Of a stretch of 13,821 bases of DNA, positions 7,492 to 13,766 are shown one piece after another. The notes under the pieces are model-generated. The model was given only the letters and a program-made list of their open reading frames with translations, did not search any database and was not told the DNA's origin. A program made the position numbers and the translations under genes. The stretch covers positions 1 to 13,821 of the forward strand of contig CAKQWG010000082.1 in the NCBI GenBank assembly GCA_934278005.1, read 5' to 3'. This DNA comes from an uncultured Pirellulaceae bacterium. GTDB taxonomy: Bacteria; Planctomycetota; Planctomycetia; Pirellulales; Pirellulaceae. The stretch's first letter is position 1. Each line of letters opens with the position of its first letter.

Positions 7492-8649
7492 CTAGTGGGG
7501 CGCTGAGTGCGGCACCGATGCATTGTGACGCTCTGGGAATGGCAAAATCTTCGCTGCGGCAGCCGGCGGAGTTGAAATCTGCGAAGCAGCGGGCGGGCCG
7601 AGAGTTTCCGAGGGCCGTTCCCAAGCGTCGCTCACGACGGACATGACGTCGGTGATATCGATCAATCCCAGCGGCCGGCGCTCAGACGAGACAACAGGTA
7701 GCTCGCTTATTTTCCGCTCAGCGAGCAGTTTCACCGCATCGCTCAAGCGGGCGCCACTCAATACGGTCTGCAAGTGGCGTGTCATGACTTGCGCCATGGG
7801 TTGATCGAGCGGCGAGTGGGCCGCTGTCGAAGTCTCCAGCAAGCGTGCTAGATCGCTATCGGTGAAAATACCACTCAGCTCGCCTCGCGCATTGGTCAGC
7901 ATCGTCGCGCCGGTTCGGCGACCGGGACGGCCCACGTGGATCAACACATCGCGCACGGTCTGCCAATCTCCCGCTAGACGACATTCGCTGAGCGGGCGCA
8001 TGACTTCGTCTACCAAGCTGAGCTGTTTTCCTAAATTCCCAGCGGGATGAAATTTGGCAAATTGTTCACGAGTGAACCCACGCTGCTGGCTGACAACCAG
8101 AGCCAGCGCATCACCCAAGGCCAACATAGCCGTCGTGCTGCAACTGGGTGCGAGTCCCAAGTGACAAGCCTCGGCGTGATGCCCCAGCAGTAGACTCAGA
8201 TCGACTCGGCGTGCCAAAGAGCTATCTGCATGGGCAGTGATCGCTAAGCTGCCGGCAGCTACCTCGGAAACGATCGGCAGCAGTCGCAGCACTTCTTCTG
8301 TCTCGCCGCTGGTCGACAGCAGCAGCACTAGGTCATCTGAGCGAACGCCACCCACGTCTCCATGGACCGCTTCGGCCGGATGCAGGAAACGACTGGGGGT
8401 GCCAGTCGAACACAGCGAGGCAGACAACTTTTGCCCCACGATGCCCGCCTTGCCCATACCGCTGACCACCACGCTGCCGCGGCAGGCCAACACTTGCGTG
8501 ACCGCTTGAGCGAAGGTCTCGTCCAATCCAGCGATCAATCGTTCAATGGCTCCACGCTCGCTGCGCAGCACGGCACGGCCACGTTCGACCAGCGAATTGA
8601 GCACGGGTGCCGAGTTAGATATTTGGCTATTTCGATATGCCCTGGACAT
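7492..8649 (-). CDS. kdsD: D-arabinose-5-phosphate isomerase (SIS plus two CBS domains)
   Basis: Converts ribulose-5-phosphate to arabinose-5-phosphate, the first committed step towards Kdo. From ATG 8649 it has 385 residues. The SIS domain (about 45-205) carries VVVSGMGKAGIVGQK, STGTPSRFLHPAEAVHGD, STSGETEE and FHPAGNLGKQL. K67, H96, E119, E160 and H201 fall at a constant offset of 8 from the catalytic residues I recall for E. coli KdsD (K59, H88, E111, E152, H193). Two CBS motifs follow (from VDEVMRP at 213 and VMTRHLQTV at 288). About 40 Pro/Ala-rich residues (PPAASQISTPPAAAAK) extend past the second CBS domain and are unusual. ATG 8649 is chosen because GGAGGA lies 7 bp upstream. TTG 8688 and ATG 8664 lack this and would add residues of no family value. 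It heads the kdsD-kdsC-lpt unit. Confidence 0.93.
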   Translation of the reverse strand: MSRAYRNSQISNSAPVLNSLVERGRAVLRSERGAIERLIAGLDETFAQAVTQVLACRGSVVVSGMGKAGIVGQKLSASLCSTGTPSRFLHPAEAVHGDVGGVRSDDLVLLLSTSGETEEVLRLLPIVSEVAAGSLAITAHADSSLARRVDLSLLLGHHAEACHLGLAPSCSTTAMLALGDALALVVSQQRGFTREQFAKFHPAGNLGKQLSLVDEVMRPLSECRLAGDWQTVRDVLIHVGRPGRRTGATMLTNARGELSGIFTDSDLARLLETSTAAHSPLDQPMAQVMTRHLQTVLSGARLSDAVKLLAERKISELPVVSSERRPLGLIDITDVMSVVSDAWERPSETLGPPAASQISTPPAAAAKILPFPERHNASVPHSAPH

Positions 8650-8656
8650 CACCAGA

Positions 8657-8662
8657 TCCTCC
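8657..8662 (-). promoter_or_regulatory. Ribosome binding site deciding the kdsD start
   Basis: GGAGGA on the minus strand lies 7 nt before ATG 8649. This is the strongest Shine-Dalgarno in the window and overlaps the upstream in-frame ATG 8664, arguing against that earlier start. Confidence 0.75.
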
Positions 8663-8710
8663 ATGATCCGCGGAGCGTGCAGGCCCAATAGCCCGCACTT
8701 CGTCGTGGCA

Positions 8711-8728
8711 TAGCCTGTTAAGAGGCTA
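8711..8728 (-). other. Inverted repeat in the kdsD leader
   Basis: TAGCCT-GTTAAG-AGGCTA has perfect 6-bp arms and lies just downstream of the predicted kdsD promoter, in the expected 5' untranslated region. It could be an operator, a leader hairpin, or part of a dispersed palindrome family (it is preceded on the plus strand by GTGGCA). Confidence 0.35.
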
Positions 8729-8742
8729 CCGATACCGCGCGA

Positions 8743-8771
8743 ATTCTAGCGGACTGACCGTGCCGAAGCAA
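8743..8771 (-). promoter_or_regulatory. Candidate sigma-70-type promoter for kdsD operon
   Basis: On the minus strand TTGCTT (8771-8766) is followed by a 17-bp spacer and TAGAAT (8748-8743). The -10 matches 5 of 6 consensus bases and the -35 three of 6. The start would fall about 85-90 bp before ATG 8649. No other pair of this quality was seen nearby. Confidence 0.45.
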
Positions 8772-8999
8772 TGTAAACTTAACTGGATCAACGGGTTTTC
8801 GGCAGTCTGAGGGATTTCGCTGCCCAAGTTCTCTGGACAAGCCAGGGGATTGCAATAAGCTAAGCAGCGTGGCCTGAAGTGGGACCCCTCCGCATGGAGG
8901 CCCAGCCCTGCCACGAGTCTCATCGTCACAGGTGCGGCCATGTAGGCATGCATTTACAGTGTCGCGGGAAGCAAGCTGGCGTGTGGCGGTGAATGGCTG

Positions 9000-9029
9000 T
9001 TGCGGACAGGCGCTTCGAGCTAGTATAAA
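9000..9029 (+). promoter_or_regulatory. Possible promoter for the DUF2062 gene
   Basis: TTGCGG (9000-9005), an 18-bp spacer and TATAAA (9024-9029, followed by T) could drive transcription to the right. The -35 is weak. The TATAAAT/TGTAAAT core recurs in each downstream 20-bp repeat unit, so several -10-like sites lie in a row. The leader would be about 250 bp. Confidence 0.3.
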
Positions 9030-9034
9030 TTCAG

Positions 9035-9114
9035 AGCTGTAAATTCAGTGCCACAGCTGTAAATTCAGTGCCACAGCTATAAATTCAGTGCCACAGCTAT
9101 AAATTCAGTGCCAG
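9035..9114 (+). repeat. Tandem array of four 20-bp repeats
   Basis: The unit AGCTGTAAATTCAGTGCCAC occurs at 9035-9054 and, identically, at 9055-9074. AGCTATAAATTCAGTGCCAC follows at 9075-9094, and a last unit ending CCAG at 9095-9114. A truncated, diverged unit with TATAAATTCAG lies at 9018-9034. The copies have no spacers, so this is not a CRISPR. The 20-bp period is close to two helical turns, so the units would face the same side of the DNA. Confidence 0.95.
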
Positions 9115-9284
9115 GGACGCAGTGCCCAGAAACACCGCCCCTAGATCCTCAGCGATAACCCCAGCGTCAACCCCCAGCGTCATTTCCAATCGAGTGCGAC
9201 ATCCTCCAGCACTAACAAACACAGCTTGCGGCGCAAGAGGCGACCAATAGCCCCAGAGGCGACAGTAACTGCCGTAGATATCCC

Positions 9285-9920
9285 ATGAAAATCGTCAGTG
9301 ACAAAGTCAGTCAATACTGGAAGCGCGCAAAAGATTTCTGCGTCTACAGGATACTGCACGCCGATGACCCGCCACACCGCTTGGCGCTGGGCATTGCCGT
9401 CGGCATGTTCGTGACTTTCACGCCGCTGATCGGCTTTCAAATGATGCTCTCGGTCTTCCTGGCTTGGCTGTTGGGAGCCAACAAACTGGTAGGAATTCCG
9501 CTAGTCTGGATCTCCAATCCGTTCACCATCATTCCCATCTACTACCCTTGTTACCGTTTGGGCTGCGTGATCTTAGGAGAGAAGGTCGTCAATTCCAAAT
9601 GGTCCCATTTGGGAACAGAGTGGCAGCAACTGTTGGCCGATCCCGCCACGACATGGGGCGTGAAAGTTCGCTTCTGGTGGGAGGGGCTGATGGACTTCAT
9701 CGCTCCGCTGTGCCTGGGCTGTTTGATCGTGGGCCTGATCTTTGGCGTGGTCAGCTACTACCTGTCGCTAGTTATGATCCGCAGCTACCGCTTACGGCGC
9801 TGGGGACAGCTCATGCCCCCCAAATTAACGCCTGTGAACGAAGTGGGCCAACCCGATGCACTGCCGGCCGCGGCGACTGCCAACAAAGCCAACAAGCCTG
9901 GCGAAGAGAACGCTGCTTAG
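9285..9920 (+). CDS. DUF2062 integral membrane protein
   Basis: 211 residues. The core matches DUF2062: HRLALGIAVGMFVTFTPLIGFQ (31-52), LLGANKLVGIPLVWISNPFT (62-81), then a YxxYxLG stretch (87-93). Three or four hydrophobic segments are visible (about 33-50, 52-75, 78-97, 138-165), with a cytoplasmic-looking basic stretch (RSYRLRRW) and a polar Ala/Lys-rich tail. The family's biochemical function is not established; members often neighbour envelope glycan genes. Here it is divergent from kdsD, across the 20-bp repeat array. ATG 9285 is the only reasonable start: the upstream frame reaches a stop at 9213 with no other start codon. The Shine-Dalgarno is weak. Confidence 0.85.
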   Translation: MKIVSDKVSQYWKRAKDFCVYRILHADDPPHRLALGIAVGMFVTFTPLIGFQMMLSVFLAWLLGANKLVGIPLVWISNPFTIIPIYYPCYRLGCVILGEKVVNSKWSHLGTEWQQLLADPATTWGVKVRFWWEGLMDFIAPLCLGCLIVGLIFGVVSYYLSLVMIRSYRLRRWGQLMPPKLTPVNEVGQPDALPAAATANKANKPGEENAA

Positions 9921-10249
9921 GCGTGTCGGCCGCTTTCTAAGAGGAATTCTGGCATGCCTGTGATGCGCTCGTAAATGCCCTTCAGCAGACAATTACCGCC
10001 AGTCGCCCCGCAAAGTCTGCGCAGCTTAAGGCTGGTTTCTGGAATGCAGGTTGTACGGGATATTCCTTCAACTCCGCCTGTGCCCGATGCCGATGCAATC
10101 CGCTATCAGGGTTGGGCTAATCAGGTTTTCCAGCATTTGCATTGCAGCGGGCAACTCGTGCTTAAGCTAACCCTTGACGACCTACATCTACCACGTCGCC
10201 GCCAGTGATCCAGGTTGCTGACTAACGAAGTCCCAGGGGGTTTTTGAAC
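9921..10249. other. Intergenic region with only a doubtful small ORF
   Basis: The stretch after the DUF2062 gene holds a 77-codon frame from ATG 9975 to 10208. Just before it, a seven-codon frame (9954-9974, MPVMRS plus stop) has GAGGAA upstream, and its TAA abuts ATG 9975. The 77-residue product shows no signal peptide, membrane segment or family motif. I do not annotate it as a gene, but a leader-peptide arrangement cannot be excluded. No terminator was seen after the DUF2062 gene. Confidence 0.5.
10235..10240 (+). promoter_or_regulatory. Ribosome binding site of the secreted Tyr/His-rich protein
   Basis: AGGGGG lies 9 nt before ATG 10250 and supports that ATG over the in-frame TTG at 10244. 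Confidence 0.6.
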
Positions 10250-10708
10250 ATGTTTCGCAAGATTTCTCTTTCGATCGCAATGGCTGGCCTTTGCACACTC
10301 GGCAATGTGGCTCAAGCCGAAGATGGCGCTGACTCCAACGTGACACAGGCCAGTGGAACGCGCGCCGAGCTAGCTGCTTACACATCCAGCTATGCCAATC
10401 AAGCGGCTTGCCCACCTGGCGGTTCAGTTGCCGGAGTTGGTTTCATGCAGACGCCGCAGGCCATGGCCTACGGGCAGACTTGGGGCGGAACGGCGGGCAG
10501 CCGCGATTGCGACCGCTTCTACCACTACCCCTATGTGTTCTATCCACAGAACTACCGCGGCAGTGAATACTATCAGAGCAGCGATAGCATGTACAACCGC
10601 TATCCACCCGAGATGCAGATCCCGGTGTACAACCGTCACTGGCACAACTACTACCCCAGCTCGCGCCGCTACCACTGGGGACACCACTTCATCTTGGACG
10701 TGTTTTAA
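10250..10708 (+). CDS. Small secreted tyrosine- and histidine-rich protein
   Basis: 152 residues from ATG 10250. A clear signal peptide (MFRKISLSIAMAGLCTLGNVAQA) has an AQA cleavage site after residue 23. The mature protein begins acidic and polar, then from about residue 88 is strongly aromatic: 13 Tyr and 6 His in the last 65 residues, with Trp, Phe and Arg but little Lys. The end, RRYHWGHHFILDVF, looks like a defined C-terminal motif. Two Cys (54, 87) could form a disulfide. I recognise no domain. Composition suggests a periplasmic or surface structural protein or a metal- or polysaccharide-binding protein; this is inference only. The gene stands alone, followed by an 18-bp repeat array and an intrinsic terminator. 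Confidence 0.8.
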   Translation: MFRKISLSIAMAGLCTLGNVAQAEDGADSNVTQASGTRAELAAYTSSYANQAACPPGGSVAGVGFMQTPQAMAYGQTWGGTAGSRDCDRFYHYPYVFYPQNYRGSEYYQSSDSMYNRYPPEMQIPVYNRHWHNYYPSSRRYHWGHHFILDVF

Positions 10709-10760
10709 GCCGCGCACAGCTTCCCAGCCGCGCACAGCTTCCTAGCCGCGCACAGCTAAC
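10708..10760 (+). repeat. Three tandem 18-bp repeats just after the stop codon
   Basis: Units AGCCGCGCACAGCTTCCC (10708-10725), AGCCGCGCACAGCTTCCT (10726-10743) and AGCCGCGCACAGCTAAC (10744-10760) start at the last base of the TAA stop. The 18-bp period is a multiple of three. The array lies in the 3' untranslated region between the gene and its terminator. Confidence 0.9.
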
Positions 10761-10794
10761 AACAAATCGAATCCGCAAAGAATTTTGCCCGCAG

Positions 10795-10823
10795 CGCGAT
10801 GCCCCACCGGTCATCGCGTTTTT
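10795..10823 (+). terminator. Intrinsic terminator of the Tyr/His-rich protein gene
   Basis: CGCGATG (10795-10801) and CATCGCG (10812-10818) form a perfect 7-bp stem around a 10-nt loop, followed at once by TTTTT (10819-10823). It works only in the plus direction, since no T-run exists on the other side. It ends the plus-strand gene about 90 bp after its stop codon. Confidence 0.8.
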
Positions 10824-10852
10824 GCATAGCACGTGGTAGCCTGTGCGCGCGG

Positions 10853-10871
10853 CGTAAGCTTCTAGCTTGCG
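10853..10871. repeat. REP-like palindrome between convergent genes
   Basis: CGTAAGC-TTCTA-GCTTGCG forms a 7-bp stem (one G-T pair) with a 5-nt loop, between the plus-strand terminator and the end of the minus-strand zincin-like gene. No T-run follows in either direction. Its form and convergent position resemble short dispersed palindromes common in planctomycete intergenic DNA, an inference from memory. Confidence 0.4.
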
Positions 10872-10917
10872 AAGACTTAGCCAGGTTCGGATGGCAAGCA
10901 GGATGCATACCCCACTT

Positions 10918-11307
10918 TTAAGCAGGCCGCTCGATACCCCAGCTCGCCGCTAGCGCATCGGCGGCCAGCTCGATATCGGTGATTTCTCCCCAGCCGCCAT
11001 TGCGCAAAAAAGCATGCGCAAATTCGTGCGCGATGACGTAGTCGGTGAAGCCGATCGAGGTTTCATTGAGCTTGGCTCGCAGCACCACGCAGCGGCTGAC
11101 CATGACGCCCGAGGGAGGGCAAGCCATGAATAGCTTCCAACCGGTCTCCGGTGTGTAGTCCTCGAGCGTGATGCGAAACGTTTCGTCTTCGACGAAGTCG
11201 CGTTGCACTGCTTCGGGCAGCGCACGTAGCACCCAGGCCAGGCGCTGCTGGAGTTGCGGGTACGACGCAAACTGGGCCAACTGGTCATGGAAACGAGCGA
11301 TAATCAT
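10918..11307 (-). CDS. Small HEFAH zincin-like protein
   Basis: 129 residues. HEFAH at 94-98 is the HExxH zinc motif (H94, E95, H98). The E113-L-A-A-D117 helix that follows supplies a likely third ligand, so the order is that of gluzincin-like peptidases (HExxH...ExxxD), including the ImmA/IrrE group. Residues 1-90 look like a compact alpha/beta lead-in (LAWVLRALPEAVQRDF, VVLRAKLNETS). No signal peptide or membrane segment is seen, so it is probably cytoplasmic. It starts 18 bp after the stop of the toroid/DUF4159 gene, suggesting one transcript. No Shine-Dalgarno was found, so translation may be coupled. Whether it cuts a peptide or uses zinc structurally cannot be told. Confidence 0.75.
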   Translation of the reverse strand: MIIARFHDQLAQFASYPQLQQRLAWVLRALPEAVQRDFVEDETFRITLEDYTPETGWKLFMACPPSGVMVSRCVVLRAKLNETSIGFTDYVIAHEFAHAFLRNGGWGEITDIELAADALAASWGIERPA

Positions 11308-11325
11308 AGACGGTTTGTAGACGGG

Positions 11326-13656
11326 CTACTCTTGTTGTAAAGCGAACAGAATAATATTGATGCCAATCCGGGCTGCGTCTTCGCGGACGTAGCCATGGCA
11401 CTGCAGCGAATGACGACTCTCCAGCGCACAACTCAAATCCAGCGGCGAGAAAACCACTGCAATGCGATTGTCCACCCGCCCGACCTCCAAGCGCGGAGCG
11501 ATGCGGCGCTGGCTGGCAACGATGCTATCGCCCGAAAAATCGGGATCGATCACGCTGACTTGGCGGATGTCAAAGCCATAGTAATCTTTGCTTAGTAGCG
11601 GATGGGCTGCAGCAAGATTCTCAAGTGGCTGGTCGAGCGCTAGTGCGATCTCTCTTCGAAAACTGGTGGCAAAGGCTTCGTCGGCGCAGATTGCATCAGC
11701 AAACAGGAAGCCGCCATTGTGAAAGTAGTCGCGCAGCGCCGTGCGTTGCAATGCGGTGAGCCGCAACTCGCCACGGCCGTGCATAAAAACCACTGGATAC
11801 TGCTGCAGGCTTTCAGCGTCGATGTCGATCATCCGCTGCTCGCCGCCGATCTGAAACGGGCTTTCTTTGTTTAACCACTGCACCAGATTGGGAATGGCTC
11901 GAGCCGCATCGTTGGCCCCCGCATTGTGCTGCAGTTTGGGCAAGACGAACAATCCTCGATCCGTGGGTAGATGATTCTGGATATCCTCTAAGACCGTGAC
12001 TGTATCTAACCTTTGCTTCAGTTCCCGGCCTGTGGCGTAGGACAACACATTGATCCCGATCTTGGTAGACAGGTCCAGATCCTTTTTTACCTGGGCCGTA
12101 AATGCGGGCTGTATGCCGTAGGGTTGATTCAATTGCCAGCGGCACGACAGACTGATGGGCACATACACCACACCTAGCCGGCAACACGTCTGCACGCCAT
12201 ACAGCCAAGCGTCCTGTGGTAGGTCGTTAGGCGATACACGGCTTTCGGCAAACCAGATCGGGTGATCCGGCGAGAGCTTCTCTAGAGGTTGTTCGAATAG
12301 TTCAACGACTAGGGCTTGAAAGAAGGCCTCGAACTCGCGACCGTCGCAGCCATTGCCATGGCAGGCTTCTGCAAAGATAAATCCCCCCTGCTCGACATAA
12401 TCCTTGAGCAATAGTTTTTGAGCTGTAGTTAGGTTCGGAGCGCGGCTACCGCTGAAGAATAGCACGGGCGATTCCAGCAGGTCCTCCACCGTGGCTTTGC
12501 TCAGCTCGATGTTCTGCCAAGCCAAGTCTCGCTTCCAGGCCTGCTCCGTGTATGCGGTCAAATGCTGAATGGCCGCCGGATGGTTCCGCCAGTCATGGCC
12601 GTCGCCATATTGCAAGCGATTGATCACCGTTTGGCGCTTACCCTTTGACAGGAACAACAGCGCGAATGCCGTCTCGGTAAATTCGTTGCCGTGGTAAGCA
12701 TTGGACTTGCCAACAATCCGGCCCGTGATCTTATCCTGCAACGACAACAGGGCTCGGCAGCCCTGCCGATACCAATCGGCGTCGCCTATAAAGCGCCGTC
12801 CCGTCAATCGTCCTACGCGTTCCAAAGCGTAAATGTAGTACAGGTGCTGTCCGGGATAGCCTGGATTGCTCTCGATTTGAAAATTATCCCCCAGCCATTT
12901 CAAGGCCAGTGCGATGCGGTCCTGATCGGAAGCTTGATTGCCACAACACTGGATGCTATCGAGAGCCTTCGATTCCAGGCCGTCTATTTGATCGCCCACG
13001 ATGACCAGCGAAGCGATCCCAGCGCAGGTCATGCTGCCCCGGCCGGGGCTAGCCGAATCGTAGGGGAAGCTGCCATCTTGGTTCTGCAGCGTGTTCCAGT
13101 ACTGGCGCGCTCTGCCAAAGATCGTCTGCCAGGTCTCATTGGGAAAGTTGGCGACGCCTGAGCGCTGGGCTTCATGTAGGGCCAGCAGAGCGAACTGGCT
13201 GTTGGACGGGTCGCCGCCATGGGGCTGCTGATCGTAGCTCCAACCGCCATTGGCCAACTGCGCGCGGCCCAGCCACTCAGCGTTGCGGCGGATCTGGCTG
13301 GCATAGCGGTTGGGGTTGGCTGCACAAAATGCCATGGTCTGCAAAGATACGGTATACGTCTTTTCCAATTCACGACGACTTAGGTACTGCAGTGCCTTGG
13401 CTACCTCGGGTTGCTCCGGGCCTTCGCCGCTGTTGAGCAGTGCCAGGACTACCAGCGCGCTGACCCCGTCGGGATAATTACCGAACTCCGGCCAGCCGCC
13501 GTCGGGCAGTTGGTTGGATTTGAGGAACCGCACGGCTTGTTCAATCCCACGCTCTACCTGCTGCGGGCTGAGTTGTTGCGAGGCCGCCACTTGCGGAAGC
13601 GTCATAAGCCCTAAAATCGCTAGCAAGCAATGGATTTTGGCAAGTGGCCAATTCAT
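11326..13656 (-). CDS. Exported protein with alpha/alpha-toroid (squalene cyclase-like) repeats and two DUF4159-like domains
   Basis: 776 residues from ATG 13656, with a signal peptide (MNWPLAKIHCLLAILGLMTL, cleavage near QVAA-SQQ). Residues about 33-345 hold repeats of the prenyltransferase/squalene oxidase type: LKSNQLPDGGWPEFGNYPDG, LGRAQLANGGWSYDQQ, WNTLQNQDGSFPYD, LLSLQDKITGRIVG, each followed by a helix such as GVSALVVLALLN. Two DUF4159-like alpha/beta domains follow, about 360-545 (PVLFFSGSR...LKDYVEQGGFIFAEACHG) and 560-776 (PVVFMHGRGEL...LRDYFHNGGFLFADAIC). Both share a 'resist-then-fill' pattern, LxxYxxxGGFxFA-A-C, and an R/YVPxSLSC or FSPLDLSC strand. No cyclase DxDD motif is seen, so the toroid is probably a binding scaffold. 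The function of this architecture is unknown; in planctomycetes DUF4159 proteins often neighbour MoxR/DUF58-type genes. The GTG at 13695 would spoil the signal peptide, so ATG 13656, with a partial GGGGA site, is preferred. Confidence 0.8.
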   Translation of the reverse strand: MNWPLAKIHCLLAILGLMTLPQVAASQQLSPQQVERGIEQAVRFLKSNQLPDGGWPEFGNYPDGVSALVVLALLNSGEGPEQPEVAKALQYLSRRELEKTYTVSLQTMAFCAANPNRYASQIRRNAEWLGRAQLANGGWSYDQQPHGGDPSNSQFALLALHEAQRSGVANFPNETWQTIFGRARQYWNTLQNQDGSFPYDSASPGRGSMTCAGIASLVIVGDQIDGLESKALDSIQCCGNQASDQDRIALALKWLGDNFQIESNPGYPGQHLYYIYALERVGRLTGRRFIGDADWYRQGCRALLSLQDKITGRIVGKSNAYHGNEFTETAFALLFLSKGKRQTVINRLQYGDGHDWRNHPAAIQHLTAYTEQAWKRDLAWQNIELSKATVEDLLESPVLFFSGSRAPNLTTAQKLLLKDYVEQGGFIFAEACHGNGCDGREFEAFFQALVVELFEQPLEKLSPDHPIWFAESRVSPNDLPQDAWLYGVQTCCRLGVVYVPISLSCRWQLNQPYGIQPAFTAQVKKDLDLSTKIGINVLSYATGRELKQRLDTVTVLEDIQNHLPTDRGLFVLPKLQHNAGANDAARAIPNLVQWLNKESPFQIGGEQRMIDIDAESLQQYPVVFMHGRGELRLTALQRTALRDYFHNGGFLFADAICADEAFATSFRREIALALDQPLENLAAAHPLLSKDYYGFDIRQVSVIDPDFSGDSIVASQRRIAPRLEVGRVDNRIAVVFSPLDLSCALESRHSLQCHGYVREDAARIGINIILFALQQE

Positions 13657-13729
13657 GGCGCGTCCCCGTGCGGCAAGTGGCCTGCGACAATACACTGAAG
13701 TGATAGATTACAAATTGACAGTTAGTTGC

Positions 13730-13759
13730 ATTATAGCCTTGTGTCGGAAACCGTAGGAA
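13730..13759 (-). promoter_or_regulatory. Promoter of the toroid/DUF4159 gene
   Basis: A perfect TATAAT lies at 13735-13730 on the minus strand, with a poor TTCCTA -35 at 13759-13754 across an 18-bp spacer. Transcription would start near 13723, giving a leader of about 67 bp to ATG 13656. The -35 overlaps the ribosome site of the divergent gene. Confidence 0.5.
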
Positions 13760-13766
13760 TTTGCTT

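Larger units (their letters stand above)
8772..9284. other. Divergent intergenic region, no gene supported
   Basis: About 510 bp separate the kdsD promoter from the DUF2062 gene. No ORF here has a convincing ribosome site or family pattern. The region holds a small CCTCC-GCAT-GGAGG hairpin (8887-8900), a possible plus-strand promoter near 9000-9029, the 20-bp tandem repeat array (9035-9114), and a short direct repeat CCCAGCGTCA near 9160-9182. Confidence 0.6.

Noticed and set aside
7475..7624. Extended kdsC start
   Set aside because: It would overlap kdsD by 133 bp and add residues with no HAD family match; GTG 7474 has a good ribosome site and gives the normal length.
8650..8688. Earlier kdsD starts (TTG 8688, ATG 8664)
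   Set aside because: The best Shine-Dalgarno (8657-8662) lies between them and ATG 8649, which it fits with 7-bp spacing.
8887..8900. CCTCC-GCAT-GGAGG hairpin as an RNA gene or terminator
   Set aside because: Only five base pairs, with no T-run and no conserved RNA features that I can identify.
8726..8953. 75-codon minus-strand frame
   Set aside because: It overlaps the predicted kdsD promoter, has no ribosome site and no recognisable product.
9035..9114. 20-bp array as a CRISPR
   Set aside because: Units are contiguous with no spacers and no cas genes are near.
10392..10745. 117-codon plus frame over the Tyr/His-rich gene
   Set aside because: It is an Arg/Thr-rich frame shadow of the secreted protein gene and has no signal peptide or ribosome site of its own.
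13657..13695. GTG 13695 as start of the toroid/DUF4159 gene
   Set aside because: The added Arg-rich residues would precede a complete signal peptide starting at ATG 13656.
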